Part shown: positions 51,147 through 58,850 of the stretch, piece by piece
How positions within the stretch are numbered: the stretch's first letter is position 1
Layout: the number at the start of each line of letters is the position of its first letter
Assembly: GCF_000018405.1 (NCBI RefSeq)
Contig: NC_009943.1
Location: forward strand, 509,255-573,254
DNA from: Desulfosudis oleivorans Hxd3
GTDB taxonomy: Bacteria; Desulfobacterota; Desulfobacteria; Desulfobacterales; Desulfosudaceae
DNA: 64,000 nucleotides
Direction: 5' to 3'
Translations under genes and position numbers: made by a program
The notes under the pieces: model-generated
Databases searched by the model: none
Told to the model about the DNA's origin: nothing
The model's input: the letters and a program-made list of their open reading frames with translations, nothing else

Positions 51147-52543
51147 GGGGCACCCCATTTTAAAAGAGAAAAGGTTTCCGGGCAGAAGAATCGGTCTACC
51201 AGGGCCGCCTTGTCGATGTTGTGGGCCACTTCCACACTCATCGCGGCCCGGTAGGCGGAAAGCAGGCGGCCGGCGCACACCGCGCTGTTAAATCCGGCCT
51301 GCACGGCGTTGCGGTTCTGTTCGATGTGGGATTCATCCACCCGGGTGCCCATGCTGTTGAGCCAGGGGTTTACCGCGCTGACCGTTTCTTTTGCCGCATT
51401 TGATGCCATCAGGCGGGCCAGCACCTGCTGCTGCATGGCCTCGTCCAGCCGGCCGAAATCAATAAAGGCGGCATCGGCCAGGGTCGTAAAATGATCCAGC
51501 CGTGTTGCCGGGGCAAGGCCAAAGGCAAGGCAGCTTTTTTTTACCGCCTGTTTGATTTTTTCTGCCAGCACCGCTTTGCCGATCCATTCCACCGGAATGT
51601 TGACCGCTGCATACAGGTGTCCCAGGTCCAGGCCGGCACCTTCAAAGTCGGCGCAGATATCGGGCAGTTTTCTGCCCCACAGCGTCTTGCCGGCAGTCCA
51701 GGGTTCTAAAAAGGAGAAACCGAATCCTTCGGTGATGCTGGTGGTGATGATAAAGGCCGACCCAGCCACCAGGCCCGCAAAGTCCTGTCCGACGGACGCC
51801 TCGAACCGCACTTTAAGGCCGTTGTCACGGGCAAACGTTTTCCATTGGTTATAAGGCGCGATGTCCGACGGGCTGTTGGGCCCCAGGGTAATGGCCACTG
51901 TCTCCCGGCCCGGAAAAAACAGGGAAAGCAGCAATGCTTCGCCGATGTTTTTTCTGCGAAGGGCCCGCACCGGGTAGAGGGCCATGTTTTCAACAAAGGC
52001 GGGTGCCGGGGCTGCCGGCAGCGGGGTGACCATGTTGGGCGTCAGGTGGACCCCGGCGGCATCGGCCCCGGCCTGGATCAGAATGCTTTTGTCCCTGGAG
52101 TTGATGACGCAGAAGTGGCTTTTTTTCGGATAGGGATCGTCGGCAAACCAGGCGCCGGGCCGGCCGTCTTCGGCAAAATCGTGAACATGGAGCAGAAGCC
52201 TTGCCCCCCGTTCCTCCAGGGCGGCAAGAATCCTGAGAAAGTGGCGGTTTTTGGCCAGCAGCGGGTTGTGCACATGAATCAGGTCGCACCCGTTGGGCCA
52301 GTGGCGCCGAATGGCGGCCAGGATTCGGTCGGCCCCGGCCGCCGGGTCGGTGCAGGCCGGTGTGTCGGGCCTGTCATAACCGATGTCGGCCACCACCTCG
52401 GTTTTTACCGCCAGAGGCCGGTCCGGGGCCTGGCCGGAGATCACCAGAAAATCCAGATCGTTTTTCAGCGCCGCCACCTGCCGGTCAATCACCGTGGTGA
52501 CCCCGCCGGGCTTGAGATGGTAGTGAAGCACCGCGATTTTCAT
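51143..52543 (-). CDS. Glycosyltransferase, GT-B fold (GT4-like)
   Basis: 466 residues. N-terminal LHYHLKPGGVTTVIDRQV with the glycine-rich loop of GT-B enzymes, DLIHVHNPLLAKNR, and a C-terminal donor-site segment SITEGFGFSFLEPWTAG with the conserved Glu pair. Possible cytoplasmic synthesis of a sugar-phosphate or glycoside. It is unusually rich in Ala and His and has a longer C-terminal helical region than GT4 norms. Forms an operon with the HAD phosphatase. Confidence 0.82.
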   Translation of the reverse strand: MKIAVLHYHLKPGGVTTVIDRQVAALKNDLDFLVISGQAPDRPLAVKTEVVADIGYDRPDTPACTDPAAGADRILAAIRRHWPNGCDLIHVHNPLLAKNRHFLRILAALEERGARLLLHVHDFAEDGRPGAWFADDPYPKKSHFCVINSRDKSILIQAGADAAGVHLTPNMVTPLPAAPAPAFVENMALYPVRALRRKNIGEALLLSLFFPGRETVAITLGPNSPSDIAPYNQWKTFARDNGLKVRFEASVGQDFAGLVAGSAFIITTSITEGFGFSFLEPWTAGKTLWGRKLPDICADFEGAGLDLGHLYAAVNIPVEWIGKAVLAEKIKQAVKKSCLAFGLAPATRLDHFTTLADAAFIDFGRLDEAMQQQVLARLMASNAAKETVSAVNPWLNSMGTRVDESHIEQNRNAVQAGFNSAVCAGRLLSAYRAAMSVEVAHNIDKAALVDRFFCPETFSLLKWGAP

Positions 52544-52783
52544 GGTTTTGGATAGATTAATAATCTGAATATTATTGAAAATCTAAAACATGCCGTCTGC
52601 GGCCAGAAGTCGAACCAGGGTTATGATGGCACACCTGAAAATAAAGCTCAAGCCTGTATGGTTTACAAACGATGTGGGCCGGGGTGGGATAAAAAAGAAA
52701 AAAGGAATCAAGCTCCCCCGGCCGGGCCGCCGTTTTTTCGGCGGCTGAGGGCACGGGGGAAACTTGAAGGGAGACAAAGGATG

Positions 52784-53380
52784 TCAGGCCGGCAGCGACA
52801 TTCTGGCAATATCGGCCCGGCTGGTATGAAACAGGGACCGGGCCAGGGAGGCGATGTTGTCGGTGATGCCGTCCCGGGTGTCGGTATTGTAAAAATCGAT
52901 GGTGTCAACCAGTTCGTCTGCCATGTTCTTTCCGGCAAAGGCCTCGTTGAGCCGGCTGTCCGCGCAGAGCGAGCGCCGGGTAAGCACCAGCCATGGCTTG
53001 TCCGGCTTGGCCTGATCAATTACCAGCAGGGATTTGGCAAAGGGGGTGTAGCGGGATTCGCGCACGACTTTCACTTCAGCGTCGCCGAAACGGAAAAGCG
53101 CCCCGGTTTTTGCCACTTTTCCGCTGGTTTTCTCTTGGGCCTCAAGAAACCAGACTGAGGCGCCGGTGACGCCGGCCAGCTCGACGGCCCCGCTTTTCCT
53201 GGCCTCAAACCCGGCGGTTTCAATAATATCGGTAATCTGCATACCGAACTGCGCCGCCGTGTCCATGTATTCCTCGATATCCTTTTTCGGGTTGACCACG
53301 CACGCCTTGCGCGCCTTGGGGCAGCCGATAAAATAAGAGAGGGCCCCTGACCCGTCCAGAATAATCTGTTTGAAAAACAT
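52784..53380 (-). CDS. MBL-fold protein lacking metal ligands (persulfide dioxygenase-like)
   Basis: 198 residues from ATG 53380, preceded by GAGGAGG. N-terminal SYFIGCPKARKACVVNPKKD matches the start of ETHE1/persulfide-dioxygenase-like metallo-beta-lactamase proteins. At the position of the HxHxDH metal motif it reads ETAGFEARKSGA. The later ligand regions are SRYTPFAKSLLVID (normally GHTP) and VLTRRSLCADSR (normally TGD-x-L). It is probably a non-enzymatic homologue. Isolated gene. Confidence 0.75.
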   Translation of the reverse strand: MFFKQIILDGSGALSYFIGCPKARKACVVNPKKDIEEYMDTAAQFGMQITDIIETAGFEARKSGAVELAGVTGASVWFLEAQEKTSGKVAKTGALFRFGDAEVKVVRESRYTPFAKSLLVIDQAKPDKPWLVLTRRSLCADSRLNEAFAGKNMADELVDTIDFYNTDTRDGITDNIASLARSLFHTSRADIARMSLPA

Positions 53381-53658
53381 GGCACACCTCCTCTTAAAAA
53401 GGTTTAAGGAGCATTGACGCACATATCCGTTGCATTACAGAAATATAAAACAAGAAATGTGCCAACAATTTTGTTCCGGCGAAAAAATATTGAGGGTGGC
53501 CGGCCTTGTGGTTAAGTATTTAAAATATATTTTTTTATTAAAAGCCCGCAGCCGTAGCACAAAAAAAACGCGGCCTGGATTTTTTTAATTCAGGCGCGTA
53601 AAAGAAAAATTCGTCCTGTCATACAGGAGCAATCCTGTTTTATGATACAGTCTGTGGC

Positions 53659-53693
53659 CTCGAATCGGACAGTCGGCCCCTTGAATCCTTAAA
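53659..53693 (+). repeat. CCCCTTGAATCC-family repeat, copy 2
   Basis: Contains CCCCTTGAATCCTTAAA at 53677-53693 and a degenerate CCTCGAATC upstream. It lies in the gap before the M48 protease gene; the A+T-rich remainder of that gap (53423-53658) has no gene. Confidence 0.6.
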
Positions 53694-53712
53694 TATTAAA
53701 AGGAGTAACTTT

Positions 53713-54954
53713 ATGACCGGAATCGGCTGGATAATTCTTGTGTTGCTGTGTGTGCATTACGGGGTGGAGCGGCTGGCCGATCTTCTCAACCTCAGGGCCC
53801 TCTCCCGGAAAGTGCCGCCATCTTTTGCCGGATGGTATGACCCGGACCGTCATGCAAAATCCCGGGCCTACCTGAAAAACACCACCGGCCTGGCCATGGT
53901 GGAAGCATCCGTGGATCTGGCAATCCTGCTGGCCTTCTGGTCCGCCCGGGGTTTTAGCTTTCTGGACCGGTGGGTGTCCGGCCTCGGCTTTTCACCAATT
54001 GTTTCCGGGCTGGTGTTTATCGGGGTTCTGGTCAGCGCCCGGGCAGTTTTTTCTCTTCCTTTTTCCATCTATTCAACCTTTGTGATAGAGGAGCGGTTCG
54101 GGTTCAACCGCACCACCTGGCCACTTTTCCTTAGCGACCGGATCAAGAGCCTGTTTCTGGCCCTTCTGCTGGGCGCGCCCCTGCTGACCGGCCTGCTGTG
54201 GTTTTTTGAAAACCTTGGGAAAACGGCCTGGCTCTGGTGCTGGATCGGGTTCTGCCTGGTGGTGCTGGTGCTACAGGTGGTGGTGCCGGCATGGATTCTG
54301 CCGCTGTTTAACCGGTTTACCCCCCTTGAACCCGGGGACCTGAAAAACGCCGTGCTGGCCTGTGCCCGGGCCGCGGGCTTTCCCGTTCAAACCGTTTTTG
54401 TGATGGATGGATCAAAACGGAGCGCAAAATCCAACGCTTTTTTTGCCGGCCTGGGCCGGCACCGGCGTCTGGTGCTGTTTGACACGCTGATTGACAACCA
54501 TCCTGTTTTCGAAGTCGTGGCGGTTGTGGCCCATGAAATCGGCCACTACAAAAAGAGACACCTGCAGTGGCAAACCCTTGCGGCCATGGGCCAGGCCGGG
54601 GTGATGTTTTTTCTGCTGTCGGTGGCGGTCTCGTGGCCGGATCTTTTTACCGCCTTTTATGTCTCCAATGTGTCGGTGTATGGAGGGCTGGTCTTTTTTT
54701 CCATTCTCTATGGTCCGGTAGCCTGGGCCCTGGGCCTGCCGGTCCAGGCGCTGTCCCGGCACCACGAGTACCAGGCCGACGCCTTTGCCGTGAACCTTAC
54801 CGGTAACGGCCCGGCCCTGGCCGATGCCCTGAAGCGGCTCTCCGCGGACAACATGGCAAACCTCACCCCCCATCCTTTTTACGTGCTGCTGCACTACTCC
54901 CATCCACCGGTAATCGATAGAGTACAGGCGATTGAGAAACACGAGGGCCACTAA
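53713..54954 (+). CDS. M48-family membrane metalloprotease (CAAX-protease/Ste24 type)
   Basis: 413 residues with about seven membrane segments. Zinc motif VAHEIGHYKKRHL (about residue 274) and third ligand in HEYQADAFAV. N-terminal FEERFGFNR-like segment (EERFGFNRTTWPLFLSDR) is typical of the Ste24 family. It degrades misfolded or anchored membrane proteins. A monocistronic gene flanked by repeats. Confidence 0.92.
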   Translation: MTGIGWIILVLLCVHYGVERLADLLNLRALSRKVPPSFAGWYDPDRHAKSRAYLKNTTGLAMVEASVDLAILLAFWSARGFSFLDRWVSGLGFSPIVSGLVFIGVLVSARAVFSLPFSIYSTFVIEERFGFNRTTWPLFLSDRIKSLFLALLLGAPLLTGLLWFFENLGKTAWLWCWIGFCLVVLVLQVVVPAWILPLFNRFTPLEPGDLKNAVLACARAAGFPVQTVFVMDGSKRSAKSNAFFAGLGRHRRLVLFDTLIDNHPVFEVVAVVAHEIGHYKKRHLQWQTLAAMGQAGVMFFLLSVAVSWPDLFTAFYVSNVSVYGGLVFFSILYGPVAWALGLPVQALSRHHEYQADAFAVNLTGNGPALADALKRLSADNMANLTPHPFYVLLHYSHPPVIDRVQAIEKHEGH

Positions 54955-54967
54955 GCCGGGGCAGTAT

Positions 54968-55060
54968 CCAAATCGAAATCGGGACCGCTATCGGGATCGA
55001 TACGGTCTGTGGCATATTAAAATTCGATTTCGATCCCGATCCCGATAGCGATTTCGATGA
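54968..55060. repeat. Inverted pair of ATCGNN hexamer arrays, copy C
   Basis: Left arm 54968-55003 begins CCAAATCGAAATCGGG. Right arm 55021-55060 is the reverse orientation of the same units, so the two can pair into a long imperfect hairpin. Confidence 0.8.
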
Positions 55061-55153
55061 TAAGGAAAAGGTATTGCGGGTCAATTTTATGCTGGATTGC
55101 CCAATCAAGTTGGGCAATGACGGGTGGTGGCGTCATTGAAGAACAACACTGGG

Positions 55154-55182
55154 CCCCTCGAATCCTCGAACCCTAGAACCCT
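55154..55182 (+). repeat. CCCCTTGAATCC-family repeat, copy 3
   Basis: CCCCTCGAATCCTCGAACCC at 55154-55173, then CTAGAACCC. Just before it a 9-bp hairpin (ATTGCCCAA/TTGGGCAAT, 55097-55119) is present. Confidence 0.65.
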
Positions 55183-55189
55183 TTTCGTT

Positions 55190-55876
55190 CTATACATACC
55201 GGGTGGGATCCGGCAGACCGGCGTCAACAAACCCTTTTTTTCGAATGCGGCAGCTGTCGCACAACCCGCAGGCCAGCCCCTCCGGCGACGGGTCGTAACA
55301 ACTTGAGGTAATGGAATAGTCAACACCAAGGGCCGCGCCGGTGCGGATAATCTCGGCCTTGGTCATGTGGATCAGGGGGGTGTGAACGGCAAATGTTATT
55401 CGTCCTTCCACCCCGGCCTTTGACCCGAGATTGGCCACCCGGGCAAAGGCTTCGATATATTCAGGCCGGCAGTCGGGATAGCCGCTGTAATCCACGGCGT
55501 TGACCCCGATAAAGATGTCCGCCGCGTCCAGGGTTTCGGCCCATGCCAGTGCATAGGCCAGAAAGATGGTGTTCCGGGCCGGCACATAGGTAACGGGAAT
55601 GGTGTTTTCAACCGGTCCGGTACCGGGCACCGGAATGTCGGCGGTAAGGGCCGACCCCCCGATTTTTCGAAAGTCGGTTTCAAGGACCAGGTGTTTTTCG
55701 GCGTTCAGGTGGCGGGCCACGGCCCGGGCAGCGGAAAGTTCATGCCGGTGGCGCTGGCCGTAGTCAAAGGTCAGGCTGAAAACGCTAAACCCCTGGGATA
55801 CGGCCATGGCCATGGCCGTTGTGGAGTCAATGCCGCCGGAAGAGAGCACCACCGCTCTTCTGCTGTCTGCCGTCAT
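55190..55876 (-). CDS. queC: 7-Cyano-7-deazaguanine synthase
   Basis: 228 residues. PP-loop motif [17 protein letters not shown], and a C-terminal zinc site [14 protein letters not shown]. It makes preQ0 from 7-carboxy-7-deazaguanine in queuosine synthesis. The start overlaps the queE stop by four bases. Confidence 0.96.
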   Translation of the reverse strand: MTADSRRAVVLSSGGIDSTTAMAMAVSQGFSVFSLTFDYGQRHRHELSAARAVARHLNAEKHLVLETDFRKIGGSALTADIPVPGTGPVENTIPVTYVPARNTIFLAYALAWAETLDAADIFIGVNAVDYSGYPDCRPEYIEAFARVANLGSKAGVEGRITFAVHTPLIHMTKAEIIRTGAALGVDYSITSSCYDPSPEGLACGLCDSCRIRKKGFVDAGLPDPTRYV

Positions 55877-56511
55877 TTTCCCCGCGCCTCCCCCCAGAGA
55901 ATTTTATGAAGCTGCAGGTGAAGCCGCACCGGCAGACCGTCTGCCAGCATCCAATGGGCAAGCTGCGCCGGATCCAAAACGCCGTGGACCGTTGAAAACA
56001 GAATGTGGCCCGGAGCAACCGCGGTGATCCGGCCGGCGGTTTTTTTGGCAAAAAGATAATCGGTCCGGTCTGATATGACAAATTTGACCTGGTCATGGGC
56101 GGCCAGCCGGTCCAGGTTGCGGGCGTCGTTCTTTTCACTTTCGCCGCTGGACGGGCATTTTACGTCAACGATGCGAATGCAGGATTTATCCACCAGGCCA
56201 ATGTTCTGGGTGCCGTTGGTTTCCAGCAGAACCCGGTAGCCGACGGACAGCAGGCGCTGAATCAGGAGGGGCGTCTCCTTCTGCAGCAGGGGCTCGCCGC
56301 CGGTGATCTCCACCAGGGAGCAGCCGAACCGGGCAACACGGTCCAGGATTTCCGGTATTTCCATGGGGGTGCCGCCCTGGCGGGCGTAGGCGGTATCGCA
56401 GTAGGCGCAGCAAAGGTTGCATCCGGCCAGCCGCACAAAGGCGCAGGCAAGTCCGGCATCCAGGGATTCCCCCTGAATACTGAAAAAGAGTTCGCTGACG
56501 TGCAGGCTCAT
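55873..56511 (-). CDS. queE: 7-Carboxy-7-deazaguanine synthase
   Basis: 212 residues from ATG 56511. Radical-SAM motif [16 protein letters not shown] and ITGGEPLLQ. It converts 6-carboxytetrahydropterin to 7-carboxy-7-deazaguanine. It overlaps both neighbours by ATGA, so the three-gene unit is a translationally coupled operon. Confidence 0.95.
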   Translation of the reverse strand: MSLHVSELFFSIQGESLDAGLACAFVRLAGCNLCCAYCDTAYARQGGTPMEIPEILDRVARFGCSLVEITGGEPLLQKETPLLIQRLLSVGYRVLLETNGTQNIGLVDKSCIRIVDVKCPSSGESEKNDARNLDRLAAHDQVKFVISDRTDYLFAKKTAGRITAVAPGHILFSTVHGVLDPAQLAHWMLADGLPVRLHLQLHKILWGEARGK

Positions 56512-56705
56512 CCGGCATTGGCCTTTTTGGAAGCAAACAGCAGGCACGGCCCGTTAGCGGTGCGGAACACCACCTCCGCGGGGGGCCGCCGTCCTTTAAA
56601 GATCATGGCCCGGCACCGGTACGGCAGGGGCGCTTCCGGGGTCACCTGGTAGTGCCGGCACCGGTCACACCGAATCGGCAGCCATGTTTCAAGAGAAAGG
56701 GTCAT
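56508..56705 (-). CDS. Small four-Cys protein co-transcribed with queEC
   Basis: 65 residues from ATG 56705. Pattern: CDRCRHYQ, then PYRCRAMIFKGRRPP, and GPCLLF, i.e. four conserved cysteines as in a small zinc-ribbon family of unknown function. It overlaps queE by four bases, the strongest hint that it is a real gene; its role in queuosine or an unrelated process is unknown. Confidence 0.75.
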   Translation of the reverse strand: MTLSLETWLPIRCDRCRHYQVTPEAPLPYRCRAMIFKGRRPPAEVVFRTANGPCLLFASKKANAG

Positions 56706-56828
56706 TGTCGTGCTCCTTTGATACCGGGAAAAAGATACCATGCCTGCCTCGGTGTTTCAATCCCGGCCCGGTATCATTATTGTCCAAAAACGATTTTAGT
56801 CACGGCAGGACAGCTTCCAGTTGTTTAT

Positions 56829-56863
56829 CCAAATCGAAATCGCTATCGGTATCGAAATCGAAT
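56829..56863 (+). repeat. Hexamer array of the ATCGNN family, copy D
   Basis: CCAAATCGAAATCGCTATCG, followed by GTATCGAAATCGAA. The same orientation and opening as copies A and C-left. Confidence 0.8.
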
Positions 56864-56915
56864 TGTATTTACGGCGATACTCTCAAAGAGTATCTCCCTT
56901 ATCCTGCCTATCCGT

Positions 56916-57100
56916 GTACTTTTCTTGGCGGCAAGAAAAGTACCAAAAGAACCGGCCCGTGCAGCTTGGCCTTCGGCTTCCCTTGCGCAAACGCTTTTTT
57001 CGGCGCGGGCAGGAACTCGCCCGCTTCGCGGTGCTCAAACAGCCTGCCCGCTTTTCCCGAAAAAAGCATTTGCGCTCGGCTGCGCTGCAATGGGCGGGGC
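56916..57100. repeat. Dispersed hairpin element with two inverted repeats
   Basis: A 12-bp stem GTACTTTTCTTG/CAAGAAAAGTAC (56916-56943) is followed by a larger imperfect stem, GCGCAAACGCTTTTTTCGG (56985-57003) with its complement at 57057-57075 (18 of 19 paired). The 3' part is shared with 2341-2418. Apparent reading frames through it are artefacts. The surrounding gap 56706-57380 holds only this and other repeats. Confidence 0.7.
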
Positions 57101-57296
57101 CAGCCATTAATGCCCCGACGGGGTGTATAAAAAATATTGTTTCCCCAGCAACAAGCTGGTTTTAAATCTTATTTCCGGAATTTGTAAATTCAGATGGTTG
57201 TAAGGCCTAAAAGTCCTTTTGGGAGCTATTTGGGACACCAATGGCCCGGTATATCAAAAAGGCTCATCAGAGTAGTAATAACAACAGGTGCAGACA

Positions 57297-57332
57297 GCCC
57301 CTTGGACCCTCGGCCCCTTGAATCCTTGAACC
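57297..57332 (+). repeat. CCCCTTGAATCC-family repeat, copy 4
   Basis: CCCCTTGGACCCTCGG followed by CCCCTTGAATCCTTGAACC at 57314-57332, exact complement of 41742-41760. Confidence 0.75.
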
Positions 57333-57336
57333 TTAT

Positions 57337-57367
57337 AAAAAAAGGGGACGCGACAGGTCGCGTCCCC
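57337..57367 (-). terminator. Terminator downstream of tRNA-Leu
   Basis: Minus strand GGGGACGCGAC/GTCGCGTCCCC stem followed by seven T, just after the tRNA-Leu 3' end. Confidence 0.88.
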
Positions 57368-57380
57368 GAATGGGAAAAAA

Positions 57381-57466
57381 TGGTGCCGAAGGCCGGACTT
57401 GAACCGGCACGGGTCTCCCCACTACCCCCTCAAGATAGCGTGTCTACCTAATTCCACCACTTCGGC
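57381..57466 (-). tRNA. tRNA-Leu(GAG)
   Basis: Long-variable-arm cloverleaf on the minus strand: acceptor GCCGAAG/CTTCGGC, anticodon loop TTGAGGG with anticodon GAG, variable arm, T-arm GGTTCAAGTCC, discriminator A and encoded CCA. It decodes CUC/CUU. It lies just upstream of its terminator and 6 bp from the secG stop, so it may be co-transcribed with secG. Confidence 0.93.
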
Positions 57467-57471
57467 AATGT

Positions 57472-57807
57472 TTAATCCGCCGCCGGTTCACCGGCCGGTG
57501 CATCCGGTGGCAACGTCTGTTCCGGTGCCGGCTGGGTCGCCGGAATCTTTTCCCCCTCCATGATGGAGGCCGGTTGCCTGTGCGTTGATACATAGGCCAG
57601 GCTGAGGCAGGTCACCATGAATACAACGGCCGCGCCGGTGGTGGCCTTGCTCAAAAAGGTACTGCCCCCGGTGCTGCCGAACAGGGTCTGGCTGCCGCCG
57701 CCGCCGAAGGTGGCGCCCATGCCGGCGCCTTTGCCTGTCTGCAGCAGCACGATCAGGATCAACGCAAAACAGACAATCACGTGAATGATTGTAATCAGTA
57801 TGGTCAT
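57472..57807 (-). CDS. secG: SecG, protein-export membrane protein
   Basis: 111 residues. Two membrane helices with the conserved LLQTGKGAGMGATFGGGGSQ and TLFGSTGGSTFLSK motifs between them, and a Pro/Ala-rich C-terminal tail. Accessory subunit of SecYEG. It follows tpiA on the same strand (22 bp), a frequent arrangement. Confidence 0.94.
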   Translation of the reverse strand: MTILITIIHVIVCFALILIVLLQTGKGAGMGATFGGGGSQTLFGSTGGSTFLSKATTGAAVVFMVTCLSLAYVSTHRQPASIMEGEKIPATQPAPEQTLPPDAPAGEPAAD

Positions 57808-57829
57808 TGGTTCGCCTTTACTTCAAAAT

Positions 57830-58588
57830 TTAGTACGTTACAATGTCGGCGAAGGTGGCCGCCTCCAGGCTGGCGCCGCCTACCAGTGCGCCGTCAATGT
57901 CGTCCATGGCCATCAGGTCCGCGATGTTGGACGGCTTGACGCTGCCGCCGTACAGGATGCGCATGGCCGCCGCTGCCGGGCCGCCGAACAGCTTTTCTAC
58001 CACCGAACGGATAAACGCGTGGGCTTCCTGGGCCTGTTCCCGACTCGCGGTTTTGCCGGTGCCGATGGCCCAGACCGGCTCGTAGGCAAGCACCAGGTCG
58101 CTTATATCCTGTAAAGCAAACCCTTGTAACCCGTTTCGAATCTGTTTGTCAAGTACAGAAAAGGTCTGCTCTGCTTCTCTCTGGGCTTCGGTCTCGCCGA
58201 TGCACATCACCGGCACCAGGTTTGCCGCCCGGGCCGCCTGAATTTTTTTGTTCACCGTTTCATCGGTTTCTCCGAAAAACTGGCGGCGTTCTGAATGGCC
58301 GATAATCACATGGGTGCAGCCCGCGGCCGTCAGCATGGGGCCGGAAATTTCACCGGTAAAGGCCCCACTGGACTCCCAGTGGAGGTTCTGGCCGCCCAGG
58401 CCGATAATACTGCCGGCAATGGCGATTTTTACAGCGGCCAGGGCCGTAAAGGGCGGGGCGATCATTACCTCCCGCCCGGTAACACCGGCAATGCGCCGGG
58501 CCAGGTCCGCGGCCGTATCCCCGGCCTCGTCGCCGGTCTTGTGCATCTTCCAGTTTCCCGCGATCAGCGGTGTTCGAGCGGTCATCAT
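57830..58588 (-). CDS. tpiA: Triosephosphate isomerase
   Basis: 252 residues from ATG 58588 (an ATG one codon later has better spacing to GGAG). Signatures: AGNWKMHKTG, catalytic His in IIGHSERRQFF, Glu in LAYEPVWAIGTG, and ILYGGSVKPSN. Glycolysis/gluconeogenesis; it pairs with gapA upstream. Confidence 0.95.
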   Translation of the reverse strand: MMTARTPLIAGNWKMHKTGDEAGDTAADLARRIAGVTGREVMIAPPFTALAAVKIAIAGSIIGLGGQNLHWESSGAFTGEISGPMLTAAGCTHVIIGHSERRQFFGETDETVNKKIQAARAANLVPVMCIGETEAQREAEQTFSVLDKQIRNGLQGFALQDISDLVLAYEPVWAIGTGKTASREQAQEAHAFIRSVVEKLFGGPAAAAMRILYGGSVKPSNIADLMAMDDIDGALVGGASLEAATFADIVTY

Positions 58589-58601
58589 TGTCTCCTGTCT
58601 A

Positions 58602-58743
58602 GTTTCCATCCAGAAATGGCCTTTTTCCGCAATCTCTGCGTCAAACCGCGGGCTTCCTTGTGCGGCGTACAACAGTACGCCTCCGCGTCACCCCTTGTTT
58701 CCCTTGACCTTACAAAAAAATTCTCATTTCTGGATTGGAAACC
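58602..58743. repeat. Palindromic intergenic element, copy 2
   Basis: Outer arms GTTTCCATCCAGAAATG (58602-58618) and the near-exact complement (58726-58743). Central hairpin GGCGTACAACAGTACGCC (58664-58681). The interior shares AATCTCTGCGT with the element at 1419. It separates gapA from tpiA; the stretch 58744-58850 shows no other feature. Confidence 0.75.
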
Positions 58744-58850
58744 ATTTTCGTGTCCTCACAATTTTACTTGCCCCCTTTCAAAACCATCGACTACACTTAG
58801 AGGCACGTTGTTTACTGCCACAAATCCCGACTATTTCATGGCATATCCGG

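Noticed and set aside
56652-57165. Three overlapping plus-strand frames across the dispersed hairpin element
   Set aside because: The frames cover a known type of repeat with inverted stems and have no coding signature.
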